Of a stretch of DNA of 64,000 nt, positions 33,350 through 41,159 are shown piece after piece. Position 1 is the stretch's first letter; the number at the start of each line of letters is the position of its first letter. Below the pieces are notes generated by a model. It was not told where the DNA came from and did no database searches. It saw only the letters and a list, made by a program, of their open reading frames with translations. Both the position numbers and the translations under genes were made by a program. Origin of the DNA: Streptomyces bikiniensis. GTDB lineage: Bacteria > Actinomycetota > Actinomycetes > Streptomycetales > Streptomycetaceae. The stretch is from assembly GCA_000716465.1 (NCBI GenBank), contig JNWL01000009.1, forward strand, positions 1 through 64,000. The letters run 5' to 3'.

Positions 33350-33373
33350 GCACGGGGGCAGCCGCCCCCGTGC
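33350..33373 (+). terminator. hairpin terminator
   Basis: GCACGGGGGC (33350-33359), a 4-nt loop, and its perfect complement at 33364-33373, immediately after the VOC gene. Confidence 0.75.
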
Positions 33374-33400
33374 CCGCCCGTACGACCGAGGAGGACCACC

Positions 33401-33643
33401 ATGACCCGTCACGAGCGCCGCCGCACCCTGCCCGCGGACGGCCCGCCGCGGACCACGCCCTCGGAGGCCGTCGGCGAGAGCGGCGACGTCGCGGCGCGCC
33501 GGGAGGCCGAGAAGGCGACCCGGGACGGCGCCCCCGACGACGAGGGCGGCATGACCGAGAAGCGCCAGTCCCCGGGCCTGGGCCGCGAGGAACAGCGCCG
33601 CCCGCACGGGCGGAGGGGCGAGGCCGAGACCGAGGAGCGCTAG
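33401..33643 (+). CDS. small hydrophilic hypothetical protein
   Basis: 80 residues with GAGGAGG 7 nt before the ATG. It is strongly charged (Arg, Glu, Asp, Gly), with no hydrophobic segment. It reads like the other small hydrophilins of this window. A terminator on each side makes it a single-gene unit, although no promoter motif is evident in the 50 nt upstream. No family recognised. Confidence 0.62.
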   Translation: MTRHERRRTLPADGPPRTTPSEAVGESGDVAARREAEKATRDGAPDDEGGMTEKRQSPGLGREEQRRPHGRRGEAETEER

Positions 33644-33663
33644 GACGTGTGCCGGAAGTAGCG

Positions 33664-33686
33664 CCGCCTGCCCGCCGGGCAGGCGG
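33664..33686 (+). terminator. hairpin terminator
   Basis: CCGCCTGCCC (33664-33673), loop GCC, complement at 33677-33686, 20 nt after the gene at 33401. Confidence 0.7.
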
Positions 33687-33753
33687 GACTTTCGACACGC
33701 GCCCTCGCACCGCCCCCGACGGCTGCGCTCCCCGACGGCCGAGTCCGCCCGGT

Positions 33754-33778
33754 GACTGCGCGCGCCCGTCCCGGGTAG
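33754..33778 (+). promoter_or_regulatory. SigB-type promoter candidate for the FAD/Rieske gene
   Basis: GACT (33754-33757), 15 nt, GGGTAG (33773-33778), 37 nt before the ATG at 33816. Confidence 0.58.
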
Positions 33779-33815
33779 ACGCCGGGCGGACGTCCGATCG
33801 GCCGGAGGAGGGATC

Positions 33816-35237
33816 ATGCCCGGATCCGGAAGCTCGTACTGGATGGAGTCGGCGCCGCCCGGCCCCGCCCACCCGCCGCTGGAGGGCGGCCTCACCGCGG
33901 ACGCGGTCGTCGTGGGCGCCGGGATCGCCGGCCTCTGCACCGCCCGCGCGCTCAACCGCGCCGGACGCGACGTCGTGGTCCTGGAGGCCGGCCGGATCGG
34001 ATCCGGCGTCACCGGGCACACCACCGGGAAACTGACCTCCCTCCACGGCCTCCGCTACGAGCCCCTCCGCCACGCCCAGGGGGACAGGGCGGCCGCCAGG
34101 TACGCCGCGGCCCAGGAGGACGCCCTGCGGGAGGTCGTGCGGCTGTGCGAGGAGCTCGGCGTCGACGCGGAGATCGAACACCGCCCGGCGTACACGTACA
34201 CCTCCGACGAGGAGCGGACCGGGGAGATCCGCGCGGAGGCGGCTGCCGCGGCCGGAGCCGGCCTGCGGGCCGTCGAGGTGGACGGGGAGCCCGGCGAGGC
34301 CGGGACGGGGCTCCCGTTCCCCGTCGCGGCGGCGGTCCGCGTGGAGGACCAGCTGCAGTTCCACCCGCGCCGCTTCCTGCTCGCCCTGGCCGGCGACCTG
34401 GTCGCCCACGGCGGCCGGATCCACGAGGGCACCCGCGTCACCGGTCTCAAGGAGGGCGCCGAGTGCCGCCTCACCCTCGAGGGCGGGGGCACGGTCCACG
34501 CCCGCGACGTCGTCCTCGCCACCCACTTCCCGCTCCGCTGCCACCCCACCCTCCTGATGCGCCTCTCGCTGCGCCGGGAACTCGTCGTCGCCGCCCCCGT
34601 CGAGGAGCGCCACGCCCCCCACGGCATGTACTGGAGCGACGAGGACGACGTCCGCTCGGTGCGCACCGCCCCCCTTGCCGGCGGCCGGCGGCTCCTGATC
34701 GTCTCGGGCGAGTCCTTCGAGCCGGGGAGCGGAGGCGTCCGCGCCCGGTACGAGCGCCTGGAGGCCTGGGCGCGCGACCGGCTGCCGGGCTTCGCCCGGG
34801 CGCCCGTCGTCCACCGGTGGGCCGCCCAGGACGTCGACACGGTCGACGGGGTCCCCTGCGTCGGACACGAGCACCCCGACACCGAGCACGTGTACGTGGC
34901 CACCGGCTTCGGCGGATGGGGGCTCAGCAACGGGGTCGCCGCGGGCCGGCTGCTCGCCGCGCACGTGACCGGCGCGCCCCGCCCGGACTGGACGGAGCTC
35001 TTCGACCCGCGCCGCCGGCTCCCCGTCCGCGAGACGCCCGGGGCCGTCCGGCACCAGGCCGCTGTCGCCCGCCACTTCCTCGCCGGGCTGCGGACCGGCC
35101 GCCGCTGCACCCACATGGGGTGCGAACTGGGCTTCGACGACGCCGAGCAGACGTGGGAGTGCCCCTGCCACGGCTCCCGCTTCGCGGCCGACGGCAGCGT
35201 CCTCCAGGGCCCGGCCACCCGCTCCCTGGAGGACTGA
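33816..35237 (+). CDS. FAD-dependent oxidoreductase with C-terminal Rieske [2Fe-2S] domain
   Basis: 473 residues. An N-terminal DAO-type FAD domain has VVVGAGIAGLCTARALNRAG near residue 30 and the substrate-side stretch GHTTGKLTSLHG. The late FAD motif is YVATGFGGWGLSNGVAAGRL. Residues ~425-470 form a Rieske domain: RRCTHMGCELGF and WECPCHGSRFAADG supply C-x-H and C-x2-H ligands, with two extra Cys for a disulfide. Fusions of this kind are widespread but poorly characterised. GGAGGAGG ribosome binding site and a SigB-type element upstream support a stress-linked redox role. Confidence 0.92.
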   Translation: MPGSGSSYWMESAPPGPAHPPLEGGLTADAVVVGAGIAGLCTARALNRAGRDVVVLEAGRIGSGVTGHTTGKLTSLHGLRYEPLRHAQGDRAAARYAAAQEDALREVVRLCEELGVDAEIEHRPAYTYTSDEERTGEIRAEAAAAAGAGLRAVEVDGEPGEAGTGLPFPVAAAVRVEDQLQFHPRRFLLALAGDLVAHGGRIHEGTRVTGLKEGAECRLTLEGGGTVHARDVVLATHFPLRCHPTLLMRLSLRRELVVAAPVEERHAPHGMYWSDEDDVRSVRTAPLAGGRRLLIVSGESFEPGSGGVRARYERLEAWARDRLPGFARAPVVHRWAAQDVDTVDGVPCVGHEHPDTEHVYVATGFGGWGLSNGVAAGRLLAAHVTGAPRPDWTELFDPRRRLPVRETPGAVRHQAAVARHFLAGLRTGRRCTHMGCELGFDDAEQTWECPCHGSRFAADGSVLQGPATRSLED

Positions 35238-35439
35238 GGCCCCGGCGGGCCCCGACCCGTCCGCCCGCGGCCCCGCGCAGGGGGAGGAATGGTACGTACG
35301 GGACGGGGGAGACGCGACGGTGAAGGGCGGCCGCCCCGCACGGGGGCACCCGCACAGGACGCGCCCCTACGAGACGCGCCCGCACGGGACGCGCCCGCCC
35401 GGAGGACCGCACGGCAGGACGACAGGACGGAGGAACGCG

Positions 35440-35691
35440 ATGGACAGCGGCGAGAACGAGTACCGGATCGCCCGGTTCAGGGAACGGCTCGCACGCGACG
35501 ACACGGCCGAACTGGGAGTACGCGTCGAGACGCGCGGTGGGGCCGTGCTCCTGACGGGCACCGTACCGACGGCCGGAGAGCGGGAGGAGATCCTCCGGCT
35601 CGCCGAGACGGAACTGGCCGGCCTCCTCGTCCGCGCGGACCTGACGGTCGCCTGCATCGATCCCCCCGAGCGCCCCGAGGAGCTGCTGTGA
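35440..35691 (+). CDS. BON-domain-like small protein
   Basis: 83 residues. The pattern YRIARFRERLARDDTAELGV, VRVETRGGAVLLTGTVPTAG and EREEILRLAETELAG resembles a single BON domain (helix, strand, GxVxLxGxV turn, helix). BON domains often bind phospholipid or stabilise envelope or osmotic-shock proteins, but no signal peptide is present here. GGAGG precedes the ATG. Its stop overlaps the GTG of the phosphoesterase gene (GTGA), implying coupled translation and related roles. Confidence 0.72.
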   Translation: MDSGENEYRIARFRERLARDDTAELGVRVETRGGAVLLTGTVPTAGEREEILRLAETELAGLLVRADLTVACIDPPERPEELL

Positions 35692-36515
35692 CCGCCCCGG
35701 AACGACAGGAGGACGGAGCCGTCGTCCGGGTGGCGGCCGTCGGAGACATCCATCTGAGCCCGGACTGCCGGGGCCTGCTGCGCCCCTCCTTCGAGACCCT
35801 GCCGCTCTGCGCGGACGTCCTCCTCCTCGCCGGGGACCTCACCCGCCACGGAACGGTCCCCGAGGCGGAGGTGGTCGCGGACGAGGTCCGGGACCTCGGC
35901 GTCCCCGTGGTCGCCGTCCTCGGCAACCACGACTACCACTCCGACCGGGAGGCGGACATCGCCCGCGTCCTCACCGACGCGGGGGTCTCCGTCCTGGAGG
36001 GCGACCGGACGGTCCTGCCGGTGGACGGCGGCCGGCTCGGCATCGCCGGCACCAAGGGCTTCTGCGGCGGCTTCGCGGGCCGCAGCGCCGGAGAGTTCGG
36101 CGAACGCGAGATGAAGGACTTCGTCCGCACCACGCGCCGGGCCGCCGAGGGACTCCACGAGGCCCTGTCCGACCTGGCCGACTGCGAGGCGCGGATCGCC
36201 CTGACCCACTTCTCGCCCGTCCCCGACACGCTCGCGGGCGAGCCGGTCGAGATCTACCCGTTCCTCGGCAGCTACCTCCTGGCCGAGGCCATCGACGGGG
36301 CGGGCGCCGACCTCGCGGTGCACGGCCACGCCCACCTGGGCACCGAGCACGGCATGACGGCGGGCGGGGTGCGCGTCCGCAACGTCGCCCAGCCCGTCAT
36401 CGGCAAGGCCTTCGCGCTCTACCACCTGCCCCTCACCCGGACGCCGGAGCCCTCCGGAGCCGGGAACGCACCCGGGAGGGCCGGTCGGCCTCCCGCGGCC
36501 GACGCCCCGATGTGA
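35688..36515 (+). CDS. metallophosphoesterase family protein
   Basis: 275 residues from a GTG overlapping the BON gene stop. All calcineurin-type motifs are present: GDIHLSPD, LLAGDLTRHG, VLGNHDYHSD, LTHFSPVPD and HGHAHLG, so it should bind two metal ions and hydrolyse phosphate esters. The class covers nucleotide, nucleic-acid and protein phosphatases; the substrate is open. The last ~20 residues are a Pro/Gly/Ala tail. A very strong terminator follows. Confidence 0.92.
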   Translation: MTAPERQEDGAVVRVAAVGDIHLSPDCRGLLRPSFETLPLCADVLLLAGDLTRHGTVPEAEVVADEVRDLGVPVVAVLGNHDYHSDREADIARVLTDAGVSVLEGDRTVLPVDGGRLGIAGTKGFCGGFAGRSAGEFGEREMKDFVRTTRRAAEGLHEALSDLADCEARIALTHFSPVPDTLAGEPVEIYPFLGSYLLAEAIDGAGADLAVHGHAHLGTEHGMTAGGVRVRNVAQPVIGKAFALYHLPLTRTPEPSGAGNAPGRAGRPPAADAPM

Positions 36516-36538
36516 CACCGGCCGCCACCCCGTACGAC

Positions 36539-36578
36539 GAAGGGGGCCGTACGACCCGAAGGTCGTACGGCCCCCTTC
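36539..36578. terminator. very strong hairpin terminator
   Basis: A perfect 18-bp stem (36539-36556 with 36561-36578) and a CGAA tetraloop, between the phosphoesterase gene and the convergent SDR gene. Confidence 0.9.
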
Positions 36579-36642
36579 GCAGCGGCCCCGGACCGCCTCA
36601 CGGAAGGGGCCCGGGCCGCGTGGCGACAGTTCCCGGACCGCC

Positions 36643-37518
36643 TCACGGCAGGGGAGTGCCGCCGGTGGCGTTGACGATCTCCCCGGTGATGTAGCTCGCC
36701 CCGGGCGAGGCGAGGAAGACGTACGCGGGCGCCATCTCCGCCGGCTGGGCGGGGCGCCCCAGGGGCGACTGGCCGCCGAAGTCCTTCACGTCCGGCATCG
36801 TCGCGGGGATCAGCGGGGTCCACACCGGACCCGGGGCGACCCCATTGACGCGGATGCCGCGCTCGGCGAGCAGCTGCGCCATGCTGTGGGTGAAGGAGAC
36901 GATCGCGGCCTTCGTCATCGCGTAGTCGAGGAGGTGCGGGCTCGGCTGGTAGCCCTGCACCGAGGTGGTGTTGATGATGGACCCGCCGCGCGGCATGTGG
37001 GGGAGGACCGCGCGGGAGAGCCAGAACATCCCGTACAGGTTCGTCTTCATCACCCGGTCGAACTGCTCCGTGCTGATGGCCTCGATCCCGTCGGGCCGGG
37101 CCATCTGGTACGCGGCGTTGTTGACGAGGACGTCGACGCGCCCGAACTCGCCCGCCGCCCGGTCGATCAGGGCCGTGCACTGCTCCTCGTCGCGGACGTC
37201 GCACTCGACGGGGACGGCCTTGCGGCCCGCCTCGCGGACCAGGCGCGCCGTCTCGGCCGCCTCGTCCGTCTCCTCCGGCAAGTGGGTGAAGACGATGTCC
37301 GCGCCCTCGCGGGCGAACGCGAGGCACACGGCCCTGCCGATCCCGGAGTCGCCGCCGGTGACGACCGCCACCCGGTCGGGGAGCAGGTCGTGGCCCCGGT
37401 AGGACTCCTCGCCGTGGTCGGGCCGCGGATCCATCCGCTCGGTCGAGCCGGGATGCTCCTGCTGCTGGTCGGGGAACGGGGGGACGGGGTGGTGCGGGGG
37501 GTTCTCGCTGGTGTTCAT
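36643..37518 (-). CDS. SDR family oxidoreductase (YdaD/GSP39-like general stress type)
   Basis: 291 residues. A 45-residue Pro/His/Gln-rich N-terminus (HHPVPPFPDQQQEHPGS) precedes the SDR core: VVTGGDSGIGRAVCLAFARE, NNAAYQ, S(VQGYQPSPHLLD)YAMTK, and VNGVAPGPVWTPLIP. This layout (leader with P, Q and a YxGxxLLxD-like step, then TGGDSGIGR) is that of B. subtilis YdaD/YhdF/YhxD, which belong to the SigB regulon. The start ATG has no ribosome binding site and lies 10 nt from a SigB-type -10, so the message may be leaderless. Substrate unknown. Confidence 0.9.
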   Translation of the reverse strand: MNTSENPPHHPVPPFPDQQQEHPGSTERMDPRPDHGEESYRGHDLLPDRVAVVTGGDSGIGRAVCLAFAREGADIVFTHLPEETDEAAETARLVREAGRKAVPVECDVRDEEQCTALIDRAAGEFGRVDVLVNNAAYQMARPDGIEAISTEQFDRVMKTNLYGMFWLSRAVLPHMPRGGSIINTTSVQGYQPSPHLLDYAMTKAAIVSFTHSMAQLLAERGIRVNGVAPGPVWTPLIPATMPDVKDFGGQSPLGRPAQPAEMAPAYVFLASPGASYITGEIVNATGGTPLP

Positions 37519-37527
37519 GGGGTTCGG

Positions 37528-37552
37528 CTACCCGGCGGCCCGGTCCGTATCC
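37528..37552 (-). promoter_or_regulatory. SigB-type promoter candidate for the YdaD-like SDR gene, probably leaderless
   Basis: Minus strand: GGAT, exactly 15 nt, GGGTAG (-10 at 37533-37528). Transcription would begin about at the start codon (37518). Confidence 0.6.
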
Positions 37553-37732
37553 CGCTTTCCGGGCGGACAGGGGCCATCTGGCCGGGCAGGAGCCGTGCGG
37601 CCGGGCAGGAGCCGTCCGGCTGTCCCCCCCCCCGGGGCGGGCACGCGAATGAGCCGGGGGGACCGGGGCAGGCGGACCCCGGGCGGCGGTGGACCGCCGA
37701 CCGTCCTTCCCCACCGGAGGAGTTGTCGAGAA

Positions 37733-38101
37733 ATGACCGAGCACACGTGGAGCTACCGTTCGACCGCGGGGCACCTGGCCGGCGCCGACCTGACCGGCTA
37801 CAAGGTCGAGGCGACCGACGGCGGCATCGGAAAGGTGGACAAGCACTCCGACGAGGTGGACGACTCCTATCTGGTCGTGGACACCGGCCCCTGGATCTTC
37901 GGCAAGGAGGTCCTGCTGCCGGCGAGCACCGTGACCCGGATCGACCCGGAGGAGCGGACGATCTTCGTGGACCGCACCAAGGACCAGATCAAGGACGCCC
38001 CGGAGTTCCGCCGCGACGAGCACCTGGACGACGCGGCCTACCGCGACCAGCTGGTCACGTACTACGGCCTGGGCGGACCCTTCGGCGGCCGTCTCGTCTG
38101 A
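37733..38101 (+). CDS. PRC-barrel domain protein
   Basis: 122 residues. The core (HLAGADLTGYKVEATDGGIG, KVDKHSDEVDDSYLVVDTG, WIFGKEVLLPASTVTRID) is a PRC-barrel beta fold, followed by KDQIKDAPEF and a C-terminal YRDQLVTYYG helix. PRC-barrel proteins bind RNA or ribosomal proteins (RimM) or act in stress responses. A close paralogue begins at 63754. A GGAGGAG site stands somewhat far (about 11 nt) from the ATG. No SigB-type -10 was found upstream. Confidence 0.85.
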   Translation: MTEHTWSYRSTAGHLAGADLTGYKVEATDGGIGKVDKHSDEVDDSYLVVDTGPWIFGKEVLLPASTVTRIDPEERTIFVDRTKDQIKDAPEFRRDEHLDDAAYRDQLVTYYGLGGPFGGRLV

Positions 38102-38150
38102 CGGGCCGGACGGGAACGCGACGGGAACGAGGGGCGGGGCCCGGCGGATC

Positions 38151-38438
38151 CTAGGCCGCGGCCGACGCCGTCCGCAGGGCCAGCTCGCGTTCCTGTTCCG
38201 TCAGGCCGCCCCAGACTCCGTAGGGTTCCGCCACGCTGAGCGCGTGCTCCAGGCAGCGGGCGCGCACGGGGCACGTCGCGCAGACGGCCTTGGCGGCCTC
38301 CTCGCGCGCCGCCCGCTCCTGCCCCCGTTCGCCCTCGGGGTGGAAGAACACCTCGGTGCCCACGCCCCGGCACGCCGCCGCCATCTGCCAGTTCCACTGG
38401 TGCTCCGCCCGCCCGGGCAGATGCGACACCTTGGCCAT
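38151..38438 (-). CDS. WhiB family [4Fe-4S] transcriptional regulator
   Basis: 95 residues with the four cluster Cys at 23, 53, 56 and 62 (AACRGV; VCATCPVRARC), the FFHPEGE loop, and the GVWGGLTEQERE turn typical of Wbl proteins. There is only a short C-terminus and no basic AT-hook-like tail. Wbl proteins bind sigma factors and respond to O2, NO or redox state. The start at 38438 has GAGGAGG upstream. It is the only dedicated redox-sensing regulator in the stress block. Which Wbl subgroup it belongs to is unclear. Confidence 0.93.
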   Translation of the reverse strand: MAKVSHLPGRAEHQWNWQMAAACRGVGTEVFFHPEGERGQERAAREEAAKAVCATCPVRARCLEHALSVAEPYGVWGGLTEQERELALRTASAAA

Positions 38439-38503
38439 CCCGGTCGTCCTCCTCGCATCGGTTCGTGAATGCCTCCAATGTCGCGTCTGGCCGCAAAGGG
38501 CAC

Positions 38504-38553
38504 CTCGAAACGCCCGTACGGCGGAAAACGCGTCGCCGTACAGGCGTTTCGAG
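38504..38553. terminator. long inverted repeat, probable terminator
   Basis: 20-bp arms 38504-38523 and 38534-38553 with one mismatch and a 10-nt loop. It ends 5 nt from the stop of the saccharopine-dehydrogenase-like gene (38558) and lies upstream of the WhiB gene, so it should insulate the two. Confidence 0.75.
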
Positions 38554-38557
38554 GGGG

Positions 38558-39589
38558 TCACCGGGGCAGTTCGACCGAAACGTGCGGGGACAGGGCGCGC
38601 AGGAAGGCGGCCGCGTCGAAGGCCGCGCCGGCGGAGGCGACGCCGACCGTCCCGGCCCGGCCGGTGAGGGCACGGTCCACCGCCTCCACGGCGAGCGGCG
38701 CGCTGACGGCGTAGATGTCCCCGCCGCGCGCCACGGCCCGCCGCTCCTCACCGCCGGAGCGCACGACGGCCTCGACGAGGAACGTCTGGTCGGACCGCCC
38801 CCGCCCGTCGACCGCGGCAGGCGCCGGCGTGTCGGGCGAGGCCAGGTCCCGCGCGGCCTCGGCCGTCATGTAGGTGCGCACCTCGGGGACGGCCAGGTGG
38901 CTGGGGACGGTGACGACGTCGGCCATGGTGAACTCCCCGATCACGGACCGGACCCCCAGCGGTTCGGGGAAGGCCCACTCCAGGGCCGGCGGGGCGTCGT
39001 CGCGGTACCGCAGCCCGCCGCCCTCGAACACCACGCGCCGGCCGTCCCTGCGCTCCCGGGAGACCGCGCCCGCCGTACGGGTGCCGGCGGTGGGGTGCCA
39101 GCCGCTCAGCCCGTACGCGACGTGCACCTCGTCGGCCTCCTCCCAGTCGCCCGCCGCCGCCGTGACCAGCAGGTCGCCGAGGCCGCCGAAGAACGCCATC
39201 GCGGGGACCACGAGGGTGCCCGCCGCGGCGGCGCGCTCCGCGAAGTGCGCGAACGTGTCGAGGTTGGCCTCGATCTCCGCGGCCACGTCCACGTACGGGA
39301 TCCGGGCGCGGAGCGCCGCCTCGATCACCGGCGCCGCGGTCGTGGCGAAGGGGCCGGCGCAGTTGACCACGGCGTCCGCGCCGGTCAGCGCGCGGTCGAG
39401 GGAGGCCGGGTCGTCGACCGTGGCCGGCCGCACGCCGAGCCCCGGACGGGAGGCCGCGAGCGCCCGCAGCCTGCCCTCGTCGCGCCCGGCCAGGACCGGT
39501 GTGAACCCCCGCTCCAGCAGCTCCGCCACCACGAACCGCCCGGTGTGCCCGTATGCCCCGAAGACCGCCACGACCCGACCCGTCCCCAT
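38558..39589 (-). CDS. saccharopine dehydrogenase-like NAD(P)-binding protein
   Basis: 343 residues. The N-terminal Rossmann fold VVAVFGAYGHTGRFVVAELL leads into LAGRDEGRLRALAA and VVNCAGPFATTAAPVIEAAL, typical of the saccharopine dehydrogenase/trans-acting enoyl reductase group, whose members act in lysine, lipid or polyketide metabolism; the substrate here is unknown. ATG 39589 is preferred; a GTG one codon upstream is also possible (GGGAGAG serves both). An operator-like double palindrome lies just upstream. Confidence 0.85.
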   Translation of the reverse strand: MGTGRVVAVFGAYGHTGRFVVAELLERGFTPVLAGRDEGRLRALAASRPGLGVRPATVDDPASLDRALTGADAVVNCAGPFATTAAPVIEAALRARIPYVDVAAEIEANLDTFAHFAERAAAAGTLVVPAMAFFGGLGDLLVTAAAGDWEEADEVHVAYGLSGWHPTAGTRTAGAVSRERRDGRRVVFEGGGLRYRDDAPPALEWAFPEPLGVRSVIGEFTMADVVTVPSHLAVPEVRTYMTAEAARDLASPDTPAPAAVDGRGRSDQTFLVEAVVRSGGEERRAVARGGDIYAVSAPLAVEAVDRALTGRAGTVGVASAGAAFDAAAFLRALSPHVSVELPR

Positions 39590-39608
39590 CACAGCTCTCC
39601 CGCCGCTC

Positions 39609-39627
39609 TTGATTGTTCAACCTTGAA
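39609..39627. promoter_or_regulatory. operator-like overlapping palindromes (MarR-type)
   Basis: TTGATTGTTCAA (39609-39620, arms TTGA/TCAA) overlaps TTCAACCTTGAA (39616-39627, arms TTCAA/TTGAA). The AT-rich patch stands out in very GC-rich DNA and lies 20-38 nt upstream of the saccharopine-dehydrogenase-like start. TTGA-N4-TCAA is a common MarR-family operator shape. No MarR gene is adjacent. Confidence 0.45.
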
Positions 39628-39673
39628 TCATTCTGGCGGGGGTGGATCATCGGCACCAGAACCGGAAGCGCCG

Positions 39674-40885
39674 TCACCCGCACACTTTCGGACAGGGCCG
39701 CCGGACGTCCCCGGAAGCCTGGAAGGTGACGGGGCCCGGGAGTTCGGTGACGGCCCGGCGGTCGGCCCGGGGGATGCCGAGGAGGGCGCGGGCCCGGTGG
39801 ACGGCCGCGAGCTGCGCGGCCCCGTGCGGACCCCGGTCGAAGAGCTCCAGGGCCTGCTCCGGGGTGGCCAGGACCCGGACCGGGGTGCGATCGGCGCCCG
39901 CGCCGGCGGGCGGAGGCCCGAGGCGGGTGAGGACGGCGGCGTGACAGACGAGCGCGTACGACCCTTCCGCCGCTTCCGCCGCTTCTGACCTGTCCTGGCC
40001 GTCCGACCGGTCCGATCCTTCCGACCCGTCCGGGCCTTCCGGGCCGAGGAGGTGCCCGAGGTACAGGGGGCGGGCGGCCGTCGCCGCCGCCTCCCCGCCG
40101 GCCTCGCGCACCAGGGTGGCCCAGGGGTCGCCGTGGTCCGCCGGCCCGGGCGCGCCGCCGGGCAGCCGGGCCGCGCCGGTGCCGGGGTCGAGGAGGACGA
40201 GGACCCGCCCGTCCGGAGCGAGCAGCCAGCCCTCCGACCGGCGCACCGGAAGGCCCTCCGGGGCCGGGGCGGGACGGAAGGGGAAGTGCTCGCGGACCCG
40301 CGCGGTACGCAGGACACCGACCCGGTCCAGGACACCGGGGGCGATCGGGACGCCGTCCTCCAGGAGCGCGGGGCCCGCGCCGTCGATACGGGCGCGCAGC
40401 GCGGACAGGACCCGGCGGGCGTCGCCCGGGGTCATCAGACCGGGCAGGTCGGCGGGCTCGGCGAACTCCACGGCCTCGACCTCGTGCCCGGGCAGCCGGA
40501 TCGCGGCGATCCGCCCCTCGTCCCAGACGCCTCCGTCGTAGACGTGCAGGATCTCGCCCGGGAACCGCATGACCCCCGGCGCGCCGAAACCCTCGGCGGA
40601 GACCCAGTCGACGGCGAGGCCCCGGTCGACGACCGCCGTCACGCCGAGCTCCTCCCACAGCTCCCGGGCGGCGGCGCGCGCGGGGGACTCGCCCTTGTCG
40701 ACGGCCCCGCCCGGCAGCAGGCACGAGGGGCGGTAGTCGACGCGCTGGACCAGGACCCGCCCGCACGCGTCGGTGATCAGCACCGACGTCCCGGCCCACA
40801 GGGCGGCCGAGGTGCGCAGGGCCCCGTACTCCTCGTCGGTCATCGACGGGCCGGGGGACCCGTCGGGGGCGGAAGGCGTCGTCAT
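39674..40885 (-). CDS. Nudix hydrolase with two Nudix-like domains
   Basis: 403 residues. The first domain has a perfect Nudix box, GGAVDKGESPARAAARELWE followed by ELGV (residues ~59-82), in front of a GVMRFPGEILHVYDGG segment. The second half (from SEGWLLAPDGRVLVLLDPGT) repeats the fold with a degenerate box (VREAGGEAA) and is probably catalytically dead. The start at 40885 has GGAGAG. Nudix enzymes clean up nucleotide diphosphate derivatives; the substrate is open. The C-terminal tail is basic. The gap 40886-41159 holds no gene; a GGGGCG/CGCCCC hairpin near 41053 may end the phosphatase transcript. Confidence 0.85.
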   Translation of the reverse strand: MTTPSAPDGSPGPSMTDEEYGALRTSAALWAGTSVLITDACGRVLVQRVDYRPSCLLPGGAVDKGESPARAAARELWEELGVTAVVDRGLAVDWVSAEGFGAPGVMRFPGEILHVYDGGVWDEGRIAAIRLPGHEVEAVEFAEPADLPGLMTPGDARRVLSALRARIDGAGPALLEDGVPIAPGVLDRVGVLRTARVREHFPFRPAPAPEGLPVRRSEGWLLAPDGRVLVLLDPGTGAARLPGGAPGPADHGDPWATLVREAGGEAAATAARPLYLGHLLGPEGPDGSEGSDRSDGQDRSEAAEAAEGSYALVCHAAVLTRLGPPPAGAGADRTPVRVLATPEQALELFDRGPHGAAQLAAVHRARALLGIPRADRRAVTELPGPVTFQASGDVRRPCPKVCG

Positions 40886-41159
40886 CTCTCTCCGATCGGT
40901 GCGCCGCCCCGGCGGGGCGGGGCGGCGAAGAAGGGGGCCGTGGCGCGGACGGCGGGCCGGTACGGGGCGCCGGCGCCGCGGACACCGTCTCGTTCCCCGG
41001 CGGTCCGGCGGCGACACGCCCGCCCCCGTCCGCTCAACGGGCGGGGGAGCGGGGCGTCACGCCCCCCGCGGAGGAGCGGACCGCACGGCCGTTCACCCCG
41101 CCCGCACGCTCCGCCCGCGCGCCCTCCCCGGCCGCGGCGGGGCACGCCGTACGCGCCGC

